Shown: positions 8,870 through 15,983 of the stretch, one piece after another | Layout of the letters: every line of letters starts with the position of its first letter | Position numbering within the stretch: the stretch's first letter is position 1 | NCBI GenBank assembly: GCA_046346965.1 | Contig: JAXMHB010000007.1 | Location: 124,001-188,000 of the forward strand | Reading direction: 5' to 3' | Source: JAXMHB01 sp046346965 | Lineage (GTDB): Bacteria > Pseudomonadota > Gammaproteobacteria > Xanthomonadales > SZUA-5 | DNA length: 64,000 nt | Notes under the pieces: model-generated | What the model was told of the DNA's origin: nothing | Seen by the model: only the letters and a program-made list of their open reading frames with translations | Databases searched by the model: none | Position numbers and translations under genes: made by a program

Positions 8870-8946
8870 GAGGCCGAGGGGCAGGCGCAGAGCATGGCAG
8901 AGGCCCGCGCACCGCGACTTGACGCGGCTCCAAGGCAGGCGCTGCC

Positions 8947-9891
8947 TCACTGCACGGCGCGGACTTCGGCCTGCAGCGGCGCCAGCCGGCGCGGCCAGAA
9001 GCTGCCGCCTTTGGGCAGGCTGGCGGCGGCCGTCTGCGCGCTCTGCAGATCGGGGAAATCGCGCCACAGCATCAGCCACCAGTCCTCGCCGTTGCGGCGC
9101 ACCTGAATGACGAAGGTGTCCTCGACCGCCACGCCCAGCTGCTGGCGAAAGGCGGTGAAGCCCTGGAAACTGCGCGCGGCCGCCAGTTGGATGGTGTACG
9201 CGCCCGGCGCCAGCGCCAGCAACTCGCTGGCGTCGCGGGCGCTGCTGGAGACGCTGCGTGGCGGTCGTTGCGCCAGTTCGGCTGCGCGTGCGCTCGGCTC
9301 GGCGGGCGGCGCTGCCGGGCTGGGGCCGGGCGCGGCCGTCGCCGGCTCCGGACTGGCCTCGGCGACCGGTGTCGGCGCCGCAGGGCTTGCTGGCGCAGGC
9401 GTGGCCGGCGCGGCTTCGCTGGGCGCGGGGGCCACGCTGGCTGCCACCGCTACAGCAGGTGCCGCAGCTTCCGGCGTCGTCGCGACGTCGGCGCCGGGCG
9501 AGGCTGCTACCGGCGTCGCGGCGCTGGCCGGCGTTGCCGCTGCGCTGGCCGCCGCGGTGCTGGCGGCCGCTTCTTCGTCAGCCGAACGCACCACGCGCGG
9601 AGCAGCCGGCAGATGCTCGCTGGCGACCTCGGCGGTGGCGTAATCGCCGCGTTCGATCGACTCGCGCACGATGCGCGGCATCTGCGAAGGGTCGATCAGA
9701 TACAGCGGCGGTGGTTCGGCCGGCGCGGCGCTGGCGGCCGGCGGCGGCGGTGTGGCGGGCTGGCTGGGCGCCTCGGCGCCCTTGCCGCAGTCCCAGCCGG
9801 CGCCGTCGCTGCGCGGGACGCAAATGATCCGATCATCCGGCGCCTGCGCCATCGGCAGGGAGAGCAGCAGCGCCGCGATCAGTTCATTCAT
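8947..9891 (-). CDS. SPOR domain protein with long Ala/Pro linker
   Basis: A 314-residue protein with a short N-terminal signal (MNELIAALLLSLPMAQA), a small N-terminal segment ending YLIDPSQMPRIVRESIERGD, an Ala/Pro/Ser-rich linker of about 130 residues, and a C-terminal SPOR domain (about 230-305) beginning GAYTIQLAAARSFQGF and containing WWLMLWRDFPDLQSAQ. SPOR domains bind denuded septal peptidoglycan, so a periplasmic cell-division or cell-wall role is likely (DamX-like context near hemE). The start overlaps the end of the WGR gene by 8 bp. Confidence 0.8.
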   Translation of the reverse strand: MNELIAALLLSLPMAQAPDDRIICVPRSDGAGWDCGKGAEAPSQPATPPPPAASAAPAEPPPLYLIDPSQMPRIVRESIERGDYATAEVASEHLPAAPRVVRSADEEAAASTAAASAAATPASAATPVAASPGADVATTPEAAAPAVAVAASVAPAPSEAAPATPAPASPAAPTPVAEASPEPATAAPGPSPAAPPAEPSARAAELAQRPPRSVSSSARDASELLALAPGAYTIQLAAARSFQGFTAFRQQLGVAVEDTFVIQVRRNGEDWWLMLWRDFPDLQSAQTAAASLPKGGSFWPRRLAPLQAEVRAVQ

Positions 9892-10141
9892 GGGGCACGC
9901 GTCCCGGTTCCTCGGCGCCTTGGCTGAACATGACCTTGAAGCCCTTCTTCAGGTGCTGATCACGCGCCTTGATCAGCGCCGCCTGGGCGGATTCGAGGTC
10001 CAGAAACTGCTCGCGCCGGATGCTGCCGCGTGTGCCTTGCTGGCCGCTTTCGCGGATCAGAGACCAGCCTCCGAGCAGGTCTTGCTGCAAGATCAGCTGG
10101 AAGTAACGTTGCGGTTCCGGCGACGACGGTAAGGATTGCAT
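9884..10141 (-). CDS. WGR domain protein
   Basis: A protein of about 85 residues consisting of one WGR domain: RYFQLILQQDLLGGWSLIRE, then GSIRREQFLDLESAQAAL and a basic KKGFKVMF end. WGR domains occur in bacterial regulators and in PARP proteins and are thought to bind nucleic acid. The start is either the ATG at 10141 (MQSLPSSPEPQ) or the ATG at 10153 (MRIFMQSL). It is the first gene of the leftward WGR-SPOR-hemE-acetyltransferase run and overlaps the SPOR gene by 8 bp. Confidence 0.75.
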   Translation of the reverse strand: MQSLPSSPEPQRYFQLILQQDLLGGWSLIRESGQQGTRGSIRREQFLDLESAQAALIKARDQHLKKGFKVMFSQGAEEPGRVPHE

Positions 10142-10234
10142 GAAGATTCTCATCGCTTCAGTCTACCTGCGCACGCTGCAGACGCGAAATCAGGCGCTTG
10201 CAGCGCCACTCTGCCCAAAGTAGGGAGATTCTCC

Positions 10235-10912
10235 ATGCGCCCGCTGCTGGCCCTGATCGCGCTGCTGCTGACCGCCTGCGGTGAGGCGCCGCCCCCGGCC
10301 GCGCCGCCCCCGCCAGCGCCACCGCCAGTACTCGCGCCGCCGGTGCCGGAGCAGGATCTGTACAAGCTGCTGGTCGGCGGCAGCGGATTCCATGCCGAGA
10401 TGGGTCTGGCGGGCTTGCGCCAGCGTTTTGGCGCCGATCAGGTGGTCGAGGCGCCAGTGCCCTTGGGCGAGGGCAGCAGCGAGCCGGGGGCGGTGATCTA
10501 TCCCAACGACCCCAGCCGGCGTGCCTATGTGTATCTGGTCGATGGCAAGGCCGACGGCAAACTGAGCGCGATCTACGTGCGCGACCCCGATTCGCGCTGG
10601 CGCGGCCCGCTGGACCTCAAGATCGGCATGAGCAGTACCGAACTCGATCAACTGAACGGGCGACCGTTTCGATTCCTGGGATTCGACTGGGACTACGGCG
10701 GCTATGTGAGCAACTGGGCCGAGGGCGTGCTGGCGACGGCTCTGCTCGCACCCGGCCATCTGGCGGTCCGTCTGGCGCCACCGGCGCTGGCCGAAGGCGA
10801 GGAGCGTGCCGCCGACTATCCGGCCGGCGACAGCGAGTTTCCCTCCGATCTACCGAGCGTCCGCGCACAGCCGCCGGTGGTGGTGGAGTTCGGCGTGGCC
10901 TTTGGACCCTAG
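10235..10912 (+). CDS. Putative lipoprotein of unknown function
   Basis: The ATG at 10235 follows tagggaga and begins MRPLLALIALLLTACGE, a lipoprotein signal with lipobox LTAC (Cys about 16). A proline-rich linker (about 20-40) precedes a globular part of about 185 residues with no motif I can assign. The segment GPLDLKIGMSSTELDQLNGRPF resembles a helix-hairpin seen in small outer-membrane or periplasmic lipoproteins. It is divergent from the WGR gene, with about 95 bp between the starts. Confidence 0.7.
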   Translation: MRPLLALIALLLTACGEAPPPAAPPPPAPPPVLAPPVPEQDLYKLLVGGSGFHAEMGLAGLRQRFGADQVVEAPVPLGEGSSEPGAVIYPNDPSRRAYVYLVDGKADGKLSAIYVRDPDSRWRGPLDLKIGMSSTELDQLNGRPFRFLGFDWDYGGYVSNWAEGVLATALLAPGHLAVRLAPPALAEGEERAADYPAGDSEFPSDLPSVRAQPPVVVEFGVAFGP

Positions 10913-10921
10913 CCTACATGG

Positions 10922-11140
10922 CAAAAGCGGGGCAGGGGAAAAGGGGCGGGGGACCTGCACCACGACGCTGGCGTGGCACTGTCGCCAGTTTGTAGAGCCA
11001 GTAAGGGCGCCAAAGGCGAGTGTCGGTAAGCGTCCATGTCTCGCCTCTGGCGCGCCTACTCGGGCGGCAAAGAGGTACCTGCGACAGTGCACGGAAGCGC
11101 CGCAGTGCTGGTCCCCCGCCCCCTTCCCCGCTTCATCTAC
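10922..11140. repeat. GC-rich long inverted-repeat element, copy A
   Basis: The left arm (about 10922-10956, aaaagcggggcagggg then ggggcgggggacc) is the reverse complement of the right arm (about 11104-11135, ctggtcccccgccccc then ttccccgctt). Between them are blocks shared with other copies: cactgtcgccagtttg, agagccagtaagg and gcgcctactcgggcggcaaa. The element lies between convergent genes. Confidence 0.75.
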
Positions 11141-11159
11141 CCCGCACCCTGCTCGTCCC

Positions 11160-11702
11160 TCAGCCCTCCGCGTACTGCAGCCGCAGTGGCCGGCCGAGCA
11201 GCTTTTCCAGCGGCAGCGGCCAGCCGCCCAGGCCTTCGAGCGTGCGCATCGCGGCGTCCGGCGTGTAGCCGCGGTATTTGACCAGCCAGGCGGCGTAGAC
11301 GAGGCCGGCGCGCCCGCCGCTGGCGCAGTGCAGCAGCAGCTTGCCCTTGCTGGCCTGCATCTCGGCCTCCAGCGCATCGACCAAGGCCGGCGTGTAGGGA
11401 TAGGCAGTGCCGCCCAGCGGCAGGCTGCGGTAAGCGAGTCCCAGCGCGCTGGCGCTGGCCGCCTCGTCGAAACCGAGGTCCTGCATTTCCTCGGGCGTGC
11501 GCAGATTGAGCACGCGCTCGACCCCGGCTTGCCGGAGCGTCGCCAGATCGTCTGTGTTCGGCTGGCCACCCACCCACAGGCCCTCCGTGTGCAGCGCCGA
11601 CGCGGCGTAGGGCTTGGAAGGCACGACCGGCGGCGGCGCGGTGGGCGCATGCACGCAGGCATGCAGACACAGCAGGGCGATCAGGAGGTAGCGCTTGTGC
11701 AT
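11160..11702 (-). CDS. DUF442/dual-specificity-phosphatase-like protein, probably exported
   Basis: A 180-residue protein with an N-terminal hydrophobic signal containing a possible lipobox (LHAC, Cys16). After a proline-rich linker, SALHTEGLWVGGQPNTDDL and the segment RVLNLRTPEEM match the DUF442/BLH-type tyrosine-phosphatase fold. The catalytic P-loop is H-C-A-S-G-G-R-A-G, a Cx5R motif in which the Asp loop is less clear. It probably hydrolyses a phosphate ester in the periplasm; the substrate is unknown. It is convergent with the lipoprotein gene, and repeat copy A lies between them. Confidence 0.8.
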   Translation of the reverse strand: MHKRYLLIALLCLHACVHAPTAPPPVVPSKPYAASALHTEGLWVGGQPNTDDLATLRQAGVERVLNLRTPEEMQDLGFDEAASASALGLAYRSLPLGGTAYPYTPALVDALEAEMQASKGKLLLHCASGGRAGLVYAAWLVKYRGYTPDAAMRTLEGLGGWPLPLEKLLGRPLRLQYAEG

Positions 11703-11837
11703 GGCATCGGCTCGGGTGGCGAACGGCCAGTCTAGGCCGCCCAGCCTGGTCCGCGGACTCGGCTCGGCGCGTCGAAGCCCTGGTTTGGCGCCACGAGCGC
11801 ACTATCATCGGCCGGAACCCTGCCGCGGAGCGCATCG

Positions 11838-12947
11838 ATGATCTCGAGGACCGTGTCCATCTGGCTGCTCCTGCTGCTGGCCCTGGGAGTCGGCAACGCC
11901 GACGCGCAGAAGATCTACAAATGGGTGGATGCGCAGGGTCGGGTGCAGTACACCCAGCGCCCGCCGCCGCAGGGCGTGCAGGCGGAGACGCGCGAATTGG
12001 TCAAGTCGACGCTGCCGCCCGAGCGCCGCAGCTACTGCGCAGCCATCCGCGCACTGGGCCAGCAGTTGGCGGATGTGCGCGCGCGCGGACTGCCGGCGAG
12101 CACCGCCAGCGAGGCGATGCGCCAGGTGGAGGCCGAGCACGCGGTCGATGTGGAAGAGTACGCGCTGCGCGAGCTGGTCAACTACGTCTACGAAACCACC
12201 CGTGTCGGCGAGTACCAGTCGGATGTCGCCGGTCGCGTCTACGATGCCTGCATCGGCGGCGCCTTCGGGCAACACGGACGCAAACCGAGCGCCGAGGTCG
12301 CCAGCGAGCCGGCGCCGGCGGAGGACGCAGAGGAAGGCCCGGTCAGCGGCACCGGCTGGGTCACCCATGGCCTAATCGCCACCAACAATCACGTCATCGA
12401 GGGCCACGACCGGATTCGGGTGCGCTTCGCCAACGGCCAGGAAATGACCGCGTTCCGCCGCGAAACCGATGCGGTGAACGACGTAGCGCTGCTCCGTGTT
12501 GCCGGCGAATTGCCGCCCGGACTGCCGCTGGCCGCGGCCGAAGCCGGGATTGGCGCCGAAGTGTTCACGCTCGGCTATCCGCATACCGACATCATGGGCA
12601 ATAACGCCAAGCTGTCGACCGGCATCATCAATTCCACCACCGGTGTGCGCGACGATCCGCGGCTGTACCAGATCTCGGTGCCGGTGCAGAGCGGCAATAG
12701 CGGGGGGCCGTTGGTGAACATGCGCGGCGAGGTGGTGGGCCTGGTGACCGGCAAATTGTCGGCCGCGCAGGTGTTCCGCTGGACCGGCGATCTGCCGCAG
12801 AACGTCAACTACGCGGTCAAGGTGCAACATCTGGCGGCCTTGCTGGACCCCTCCGACCAAACGCCCGACCTGCCGGCGCAGGAAGGCAGTCTGGAGACCT
12901 TGGCCGCGCGCATCGGCGCGGCGGTCGTGCTGGTGATCGCCGAATGA
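11838..12947 (+). CDS. DUF4124-trypsin-like (S1C/DegP-type) periplasmic protease
   Basis: A 369-residue protein. A signal peptide (about 1-23) is followed by a DUF4124 domain starting QKIYKWVDAQGRVQYTQRPP (about 24-60), a helical spacer, and a trypsin-like serine protease domain (about 165-345). The catalytic triad is visible: His185 in ATNNHVIEG, Asp215 in NDVALLR and Ser288 in QSGNSGGPL. There is no PDZ domain, so it is shorter than DegP/HtrA. It probably cleaves misfolded or specific envelope proteins. DUF4124 fused to proteases is frequent in Xanthomonadales. The hydrolase gene follows after 7 bp, suggesting an operon. Confidence 0.87.
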   Translation: MISRTVSIWLLLLLALGVGNADAQKIYKWVDAQGRVQYTQRPPPQGVQAETRELVKSTLPPERRSYCAAIRALGQQLADVRARGLPASTASEAMRQVEAEHAVDVEEYALRELVNYVYETTRVGEYQSDVAGRVYDACIGGAFGQHGRKPSAEVASEPAPAEDAEEGPVSGTGWVTHGLIATNNHVIEGHDRIRVRFANGQEMTAFRRETDAVNDVALLRVAGELPPGLPLAAAEAGIGAEVFTLGYPHTDIMGNNAKLSTGIINSTTGVRDDPRLYQISVPVQSGNSGGPLVNMRGEVVGLVTGKLSAAQVFRWTGDLPQNVNYAVKVQHLAALLDPSDQTPDLPAQEGSLETLAARIGAAVVLVIAE

Positions 12948-12954
12948 GCATGGC

Positions 12955-13806
12955 GTGAGCGCGCTGCACGTCCGCTACTACGGCAAGGGTCCGCCGCTGC
13001 TGCTGATCCACGGATTGGGATCGAGCGGCGACGATTGGGCCTTTCAGATCGGCCCGTTGGCGGCGGCATACGCGCTGATCGTGCCGGACCTGAGCGGTTG
13101 CGGTCGCAGCCCGGCCGGAACGGGCTCGCCCTCGATCGCGGGCTGGGCGGCCGAGCTGTGGGCGCTGGTCGACACGCTGGGTCTGCCCTCGCTGCGCATC
13201 GCCGGATTCTCGATGGGCGGCGCGGTGGCGCTGGAAATGGCGCTGCAGCGTCCGCAGGCGGTCTCCCATCTGGTCACCATCAACAGCCTGCCCAGCTATC
13301 GCGTCGATCACTGGCGCAAATGGCTGGAGTTGCATGTGCAGATGACGCTGGTGCGCTGGATCGGCATGCGCCGGATGGCGGGACTGGTGGCGCGCCGGCT
13401 GTTCCCGCACCCGCACCAACAACCGATGCGTCAGCGCGTCATCGATGTGGTTGGCGAGGCCGATGCGGCGCCCTATCTGCGCTGCGCGCGAGCGCTGGCA
13501 GACTGGTGCGCGGCCGAACGCTGTCGCGACTTTGCCGTGCCGATGCTGATGCTGGCGGGCGAGTACGACTACACGCCGCTGGCGGAAAAGCGCGATTGGG
13601 CCGCGCGCTTGAACGCCGCGCTGACGGTAGTGCGTGGTTCGCGCCACGGCACGCCTTTCGATGCCATCGCTGCCACCAACCGCTGCCTGCGAGATTTCTG
13701 CGCCGGTCTGGCGGTCCCCGGCGAACTCCAGGCCGACAGCGCCGAGACCGCACCGCGGGCCGCACCCACGCTGCCGGATGCGCGGCTGACGCTGGACGCT
13801 TGCTAG
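12955..13806 (+). CDS. Alpha/beta hydrolase
   Basis: A 283-residue cytoplasmic alpha/beta-hydrolase. PPLLLIHGLGSSGDDW carries the oxyanion HG dipeptide, and the nucleophile elbow G-F-S-M-G-G places Ser86. Asp205 (GEYDYTP) and His231 (RGSRHGTPFD) complete the likely triad. It has no signal peptide and the substrate is unknown. The start is a GTG at 12955, 7 bp after the protease stop; no ATG lies close to the beginning of the conserved region. The C-terminal 30 residues are Ala/Pro-rich and run toward repeat DNA. Confidence 0.85.
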   Translation: MSALHVRYYGKGPPLLLIHGLGSSGDDWAFQIGPLAAAYALIVPDLSGCGRSPAGTGSPSIAGWAAELWALVDTLGLPSLRIAGFSMGGAVALEMALQRPQAVSHLVTINSLPSYRVDHWRKWLELHVQMTLVRWIGMRRMAGLVARRLFPHPHQQPMRQRVIDVVGEADAAPYLRCARALADWCAAERCRDFAVPMLMLAGEYDYTPLAEKRDWAARLNAALTVVRGSRHGTPFDAIAATNRCLRDFCAGLAVPGELQADSAETAPRAAPTLPDARLTLDAC

Positions 13807-13825
13807 CGAAGCCCATGGGTGCGTA

Positions 13826-14240
13826 GGGGCAAAAGCGGGGCAGGGGTCAAGGGGGCGGGGGACCAGCCATGCGGCGCCTGCGTTGCACTGTCGCCCGTTT
13901 GCAGAGCGAGTAAGCAGGCCAAAAGCGAGACAGGGACTCTTGGCAACATGCGTCGGGACCCGGGACCCGGGACTCGCCTTCGGCGCGCTTACTCGGGCAG
14001 CAAACAGGAACCGCGACGGTGCATGGAAGCGCGGTAGTGTTGGTCCCCCGCCCCCTAACCCCCGCCCCGCTGTTGCCCCTCCGCACCATGTTTGGCAAGA
14101 GAGTCCCTGCCTCGCCCTGGGCGCGCTTACTCGGGCGGCAAACAGGTACCCGCGACGGTGCACGGAAGCGCGGTAGTGTTGGTCCCCCGACCCCTGACAC
14201 CTGCCCCGCTCCTGGCTTCACGCCCCCATGTTTGGCAAGA
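13826..14240. repeat. GC-rich long inverted-repeat element, copy B with an extra right half
   Basis: The left arm is at about 13830-13873 (aaaagcggggcaggggtcaa then gggggcgggggaccag). The centre contains ttgcagagcgagtaagc and gagacagggactcttgg. The right arm at 14038-14065 (tggtcccccgccccc) is followed by a second right half at about 14110-14240 that repeats ctcgggcggcaaacaggtac and tggtcccccgacccc. Both right halves end with catgtttggcaagag. Three cgggacc/t heptamers lie at 13954-13974. The whole stretch between 13807 and 14355 is made of this element; no gene is seen in it. Confidence 0.78.
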
Positions 14241-14355
14241 GCTTCCCCAACAGGCCTGTCCAGATTTTCCTACGGCGAGATCAGCGCATCGCGACTGCGG
14301 TCGCGCGCCGCGCAAGGCCATGCTGCGCCGGTGTTCGATCATCGGGAGAGGCGTC

Positions 14356-14859
14356 ATGCGCGGATGGTGGATTGGGTTGCTGCTGGCCATGCAGGCCGAC
14401 GCGGCGCAGGTGATGGTCAGTGAGTGCCGTGGGCCGGCGGGAGAGCGCATGTTCGTGGCCGCCGCGCGCTGCCCGGACGGCGCGCCGGAGCTGCAGCGGC
14501 GCGCCGTGGTGACTGCCGATGTGGCGCCGCCGCCACCCGCGCCCGTCGAGCGCGCGGCGCCCAATCGCCATCGCGGCGGGGGCGGCAGCCATCAGCGCGC
14601 CGAAGCGGTGTCCTTCCGCTGCAGCATCGGCGCCGAGGTCTGGTACCAGCACGTGCCCTGTCGCAACGATGCCCGCCATGCCGGCGGCAACAAGAATCGC
14701 GGCGGCAAAAACGCCCCCGGCATCCGTCAGACGCGCGTGCCGCGCAGCACCGCCTGTCGCGAGATCGCACGGCCGGCTGCGGTGCTGCGCCAGGGCAGTC
14801 GTCGCGACGAGCGCGCCGGCCCGTATGCGCGCGCCACCGGACGCGACCCCTGCGGCTGA
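14356..14859 (+). CDS. Small secreted cysteine-containing protein, unknown function
   Basis: The ATG at 14356 sits behind gggagaggcgtc and starts MRGWWIGLLLAMQADAAQV, a short signal peptide. The mature protein (about 150 residues) has two similar cysteine pairs, SECRGPAGERMFVAAARC and FRCSIGAEVWYQHVPC, separated by a proline and glycine/histidine-rich linker, then a basic tail. The pairs look like two copies of a small disulfide-closed motif, comparable to DUF4124-like or SH3-like secreted repeats, but I do not recognise the family. It is convergent with pilU. Confidence 0.6.
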   Translation: MRGWWIGLLLAMQADAAQVMVSECRGPAGERMFVAAARCPDGAPELQRRAVVTADVAPPPPAPVERAAPNRHRGGGGSHQRAEAVSFRCSIGAEVWYQHVPCRNDARHAGGNKNRGGKNAPGIRQTRVPRSTACREIARPAAVLRQGSRRDERAGPYARATGRDPCG

Positions 14860-14870
14860 GCTCAGACCGT

Positions 14871-15983
14871 TTAGCCCATGCCTTCCAGCGTCAGGCCGCC
14901 ATCGGCGCCCATCGGGCGGTTGAGGCGGATGCGCAGCGCCAGATCGGTGCGCGAGTCGGCGTTCTCCAGCGCCTCCTCCATGCTGATGCGTCCCGCGGCG
15001 TACAGCTGGTACAGCGATTCGTCGAAGGTCTGCATGCCGAGATTGATGCCCTGCTTCATCGCTTCCTTCAGCTGGTCGATCTCGCCCTTCTCGATCAGAT
15101 CCGCGACATAGGGCGTGCGCAGCAGCAGTTCGACGGCGGGCACGCGCTTGCCGTCGATGCCCTTGATCAGGCGCATCGAGATCACCGCCTGCAGGTTCAG
15201 CGAGAGGTCGATCAGCAGTTGATGGCGGGCGTTGTCGGGGAAGAAGTTGATGATGCGGTCGAGCGTCTGGTTGGCGTTGTTGGCATGCAGCGTGGACAGG
15301 CACAGGTGGCCGGTTTCGGCGTAGGCGATGGCGTGTTTCATGGTCTCGCGCTCGCGGATCTCGCCGATCAGGATCACATCCGGCGCCTCGCGCATCGCGT
15401 TTTTCAGCGCGTTGTCGTAGGACAGCGTATCGAGGCCAATCTCGCGCTGGTCGACGATCGACTTCTTGTGCCGGTGCAGGAACTCGATCGGTTCCTCGAT
15501 CGTCAGCATGTGCCCGGTGCGCGTCTCGTTGCGGTAATCGATCATCGAGGCCAGCGTGGTCGACTTGCCCGAGCCGGTGCTGCCGACCACCAGGATCAGA
15601 CCGCGCGGCAGCATGATCAGGTCTTTCAACTTGGCCGGCAGCCCAAGCTTGTCGAGCGGCGGAATGTCGGTGGTGATGTAGCGCACCGCGATGGCGACAT
15701 TGCCGCGCTGCTTGTAGACATTGACGCGGAAGCGGCCGATATCCGGCAGACCCACCGCCAGGTTCATCTCCAGCGTGGCCTCAAACTCCTTCTGTTGCTT
15801 GTCGCTCATCACCGAGTAGGCCATGGTGCGCACTTGGTCCGGCGTCAGCGAGGTGTCGCCCAGATGCAGCGTATTGCCTTCGATTTTGATCGACGGCGGC
15901 GCACCGGCACTGAAGAAGCAGTCGGACGCCTTCTGGCGCGCCATCAGTTGCATGTACGCAGTCAGATCCCACATCGGCTTCAC
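14871..15983 (-). CDS. pilU: Type IV pilus retraction-associated ATPase PilU
   Basis: A PilT-family hexameric ATPase that assists type IV pilus retraction at the inner membrane. The 370 residues fit PilU. Walker A is GSTGSGKS (about 134-141), the Asp box and Walker B lie in PDVILIGEIRERET, and the His box is STLHANNANQTLDRI. LTIEEPIEFLH and the C-terminal QTFDESLYQLYAAGRIS are PilU/PilT signatures. The GTG start at 15983 overlaps the stop of the upstream ATPase gene; an ATG at 15974 is equally possible. The two ATPases are translationally coupled; pilT is not in the window. Confidence 0.92.
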   Translation of the reverse strand: MKPMWDLTAYMQLMARQKASDCFFSAGAPPSIKIEGNTLHLGDTSLTPDQVRTMAYSVMSDKQQKEFEATLEMNLAVGLPDIGRFRVNVYKQRGNVAIAVRYITTDIPPLDKLGLPAKLKDLIMLPRGLILVVGSTGSGKSTTLASMIDYRNETRTGHMLTIEEPIEFLHRHKKSIVDQREIGLDTLSYDNALKNAMREAPDVILIGEIRERETMKHAIAYAETGHLCLSTLHANNANQTLDRIINFFPDNARHQLLIDLSLNLQAVISMRLIKGIDGKRVPAVELLLRTPYVADLIEKGEIDQLKEAMKQGINLGMQTFDESLYQLYAAGRISMEEALENADSRTDLALRIRLNRPMGADGGLTLEGMG

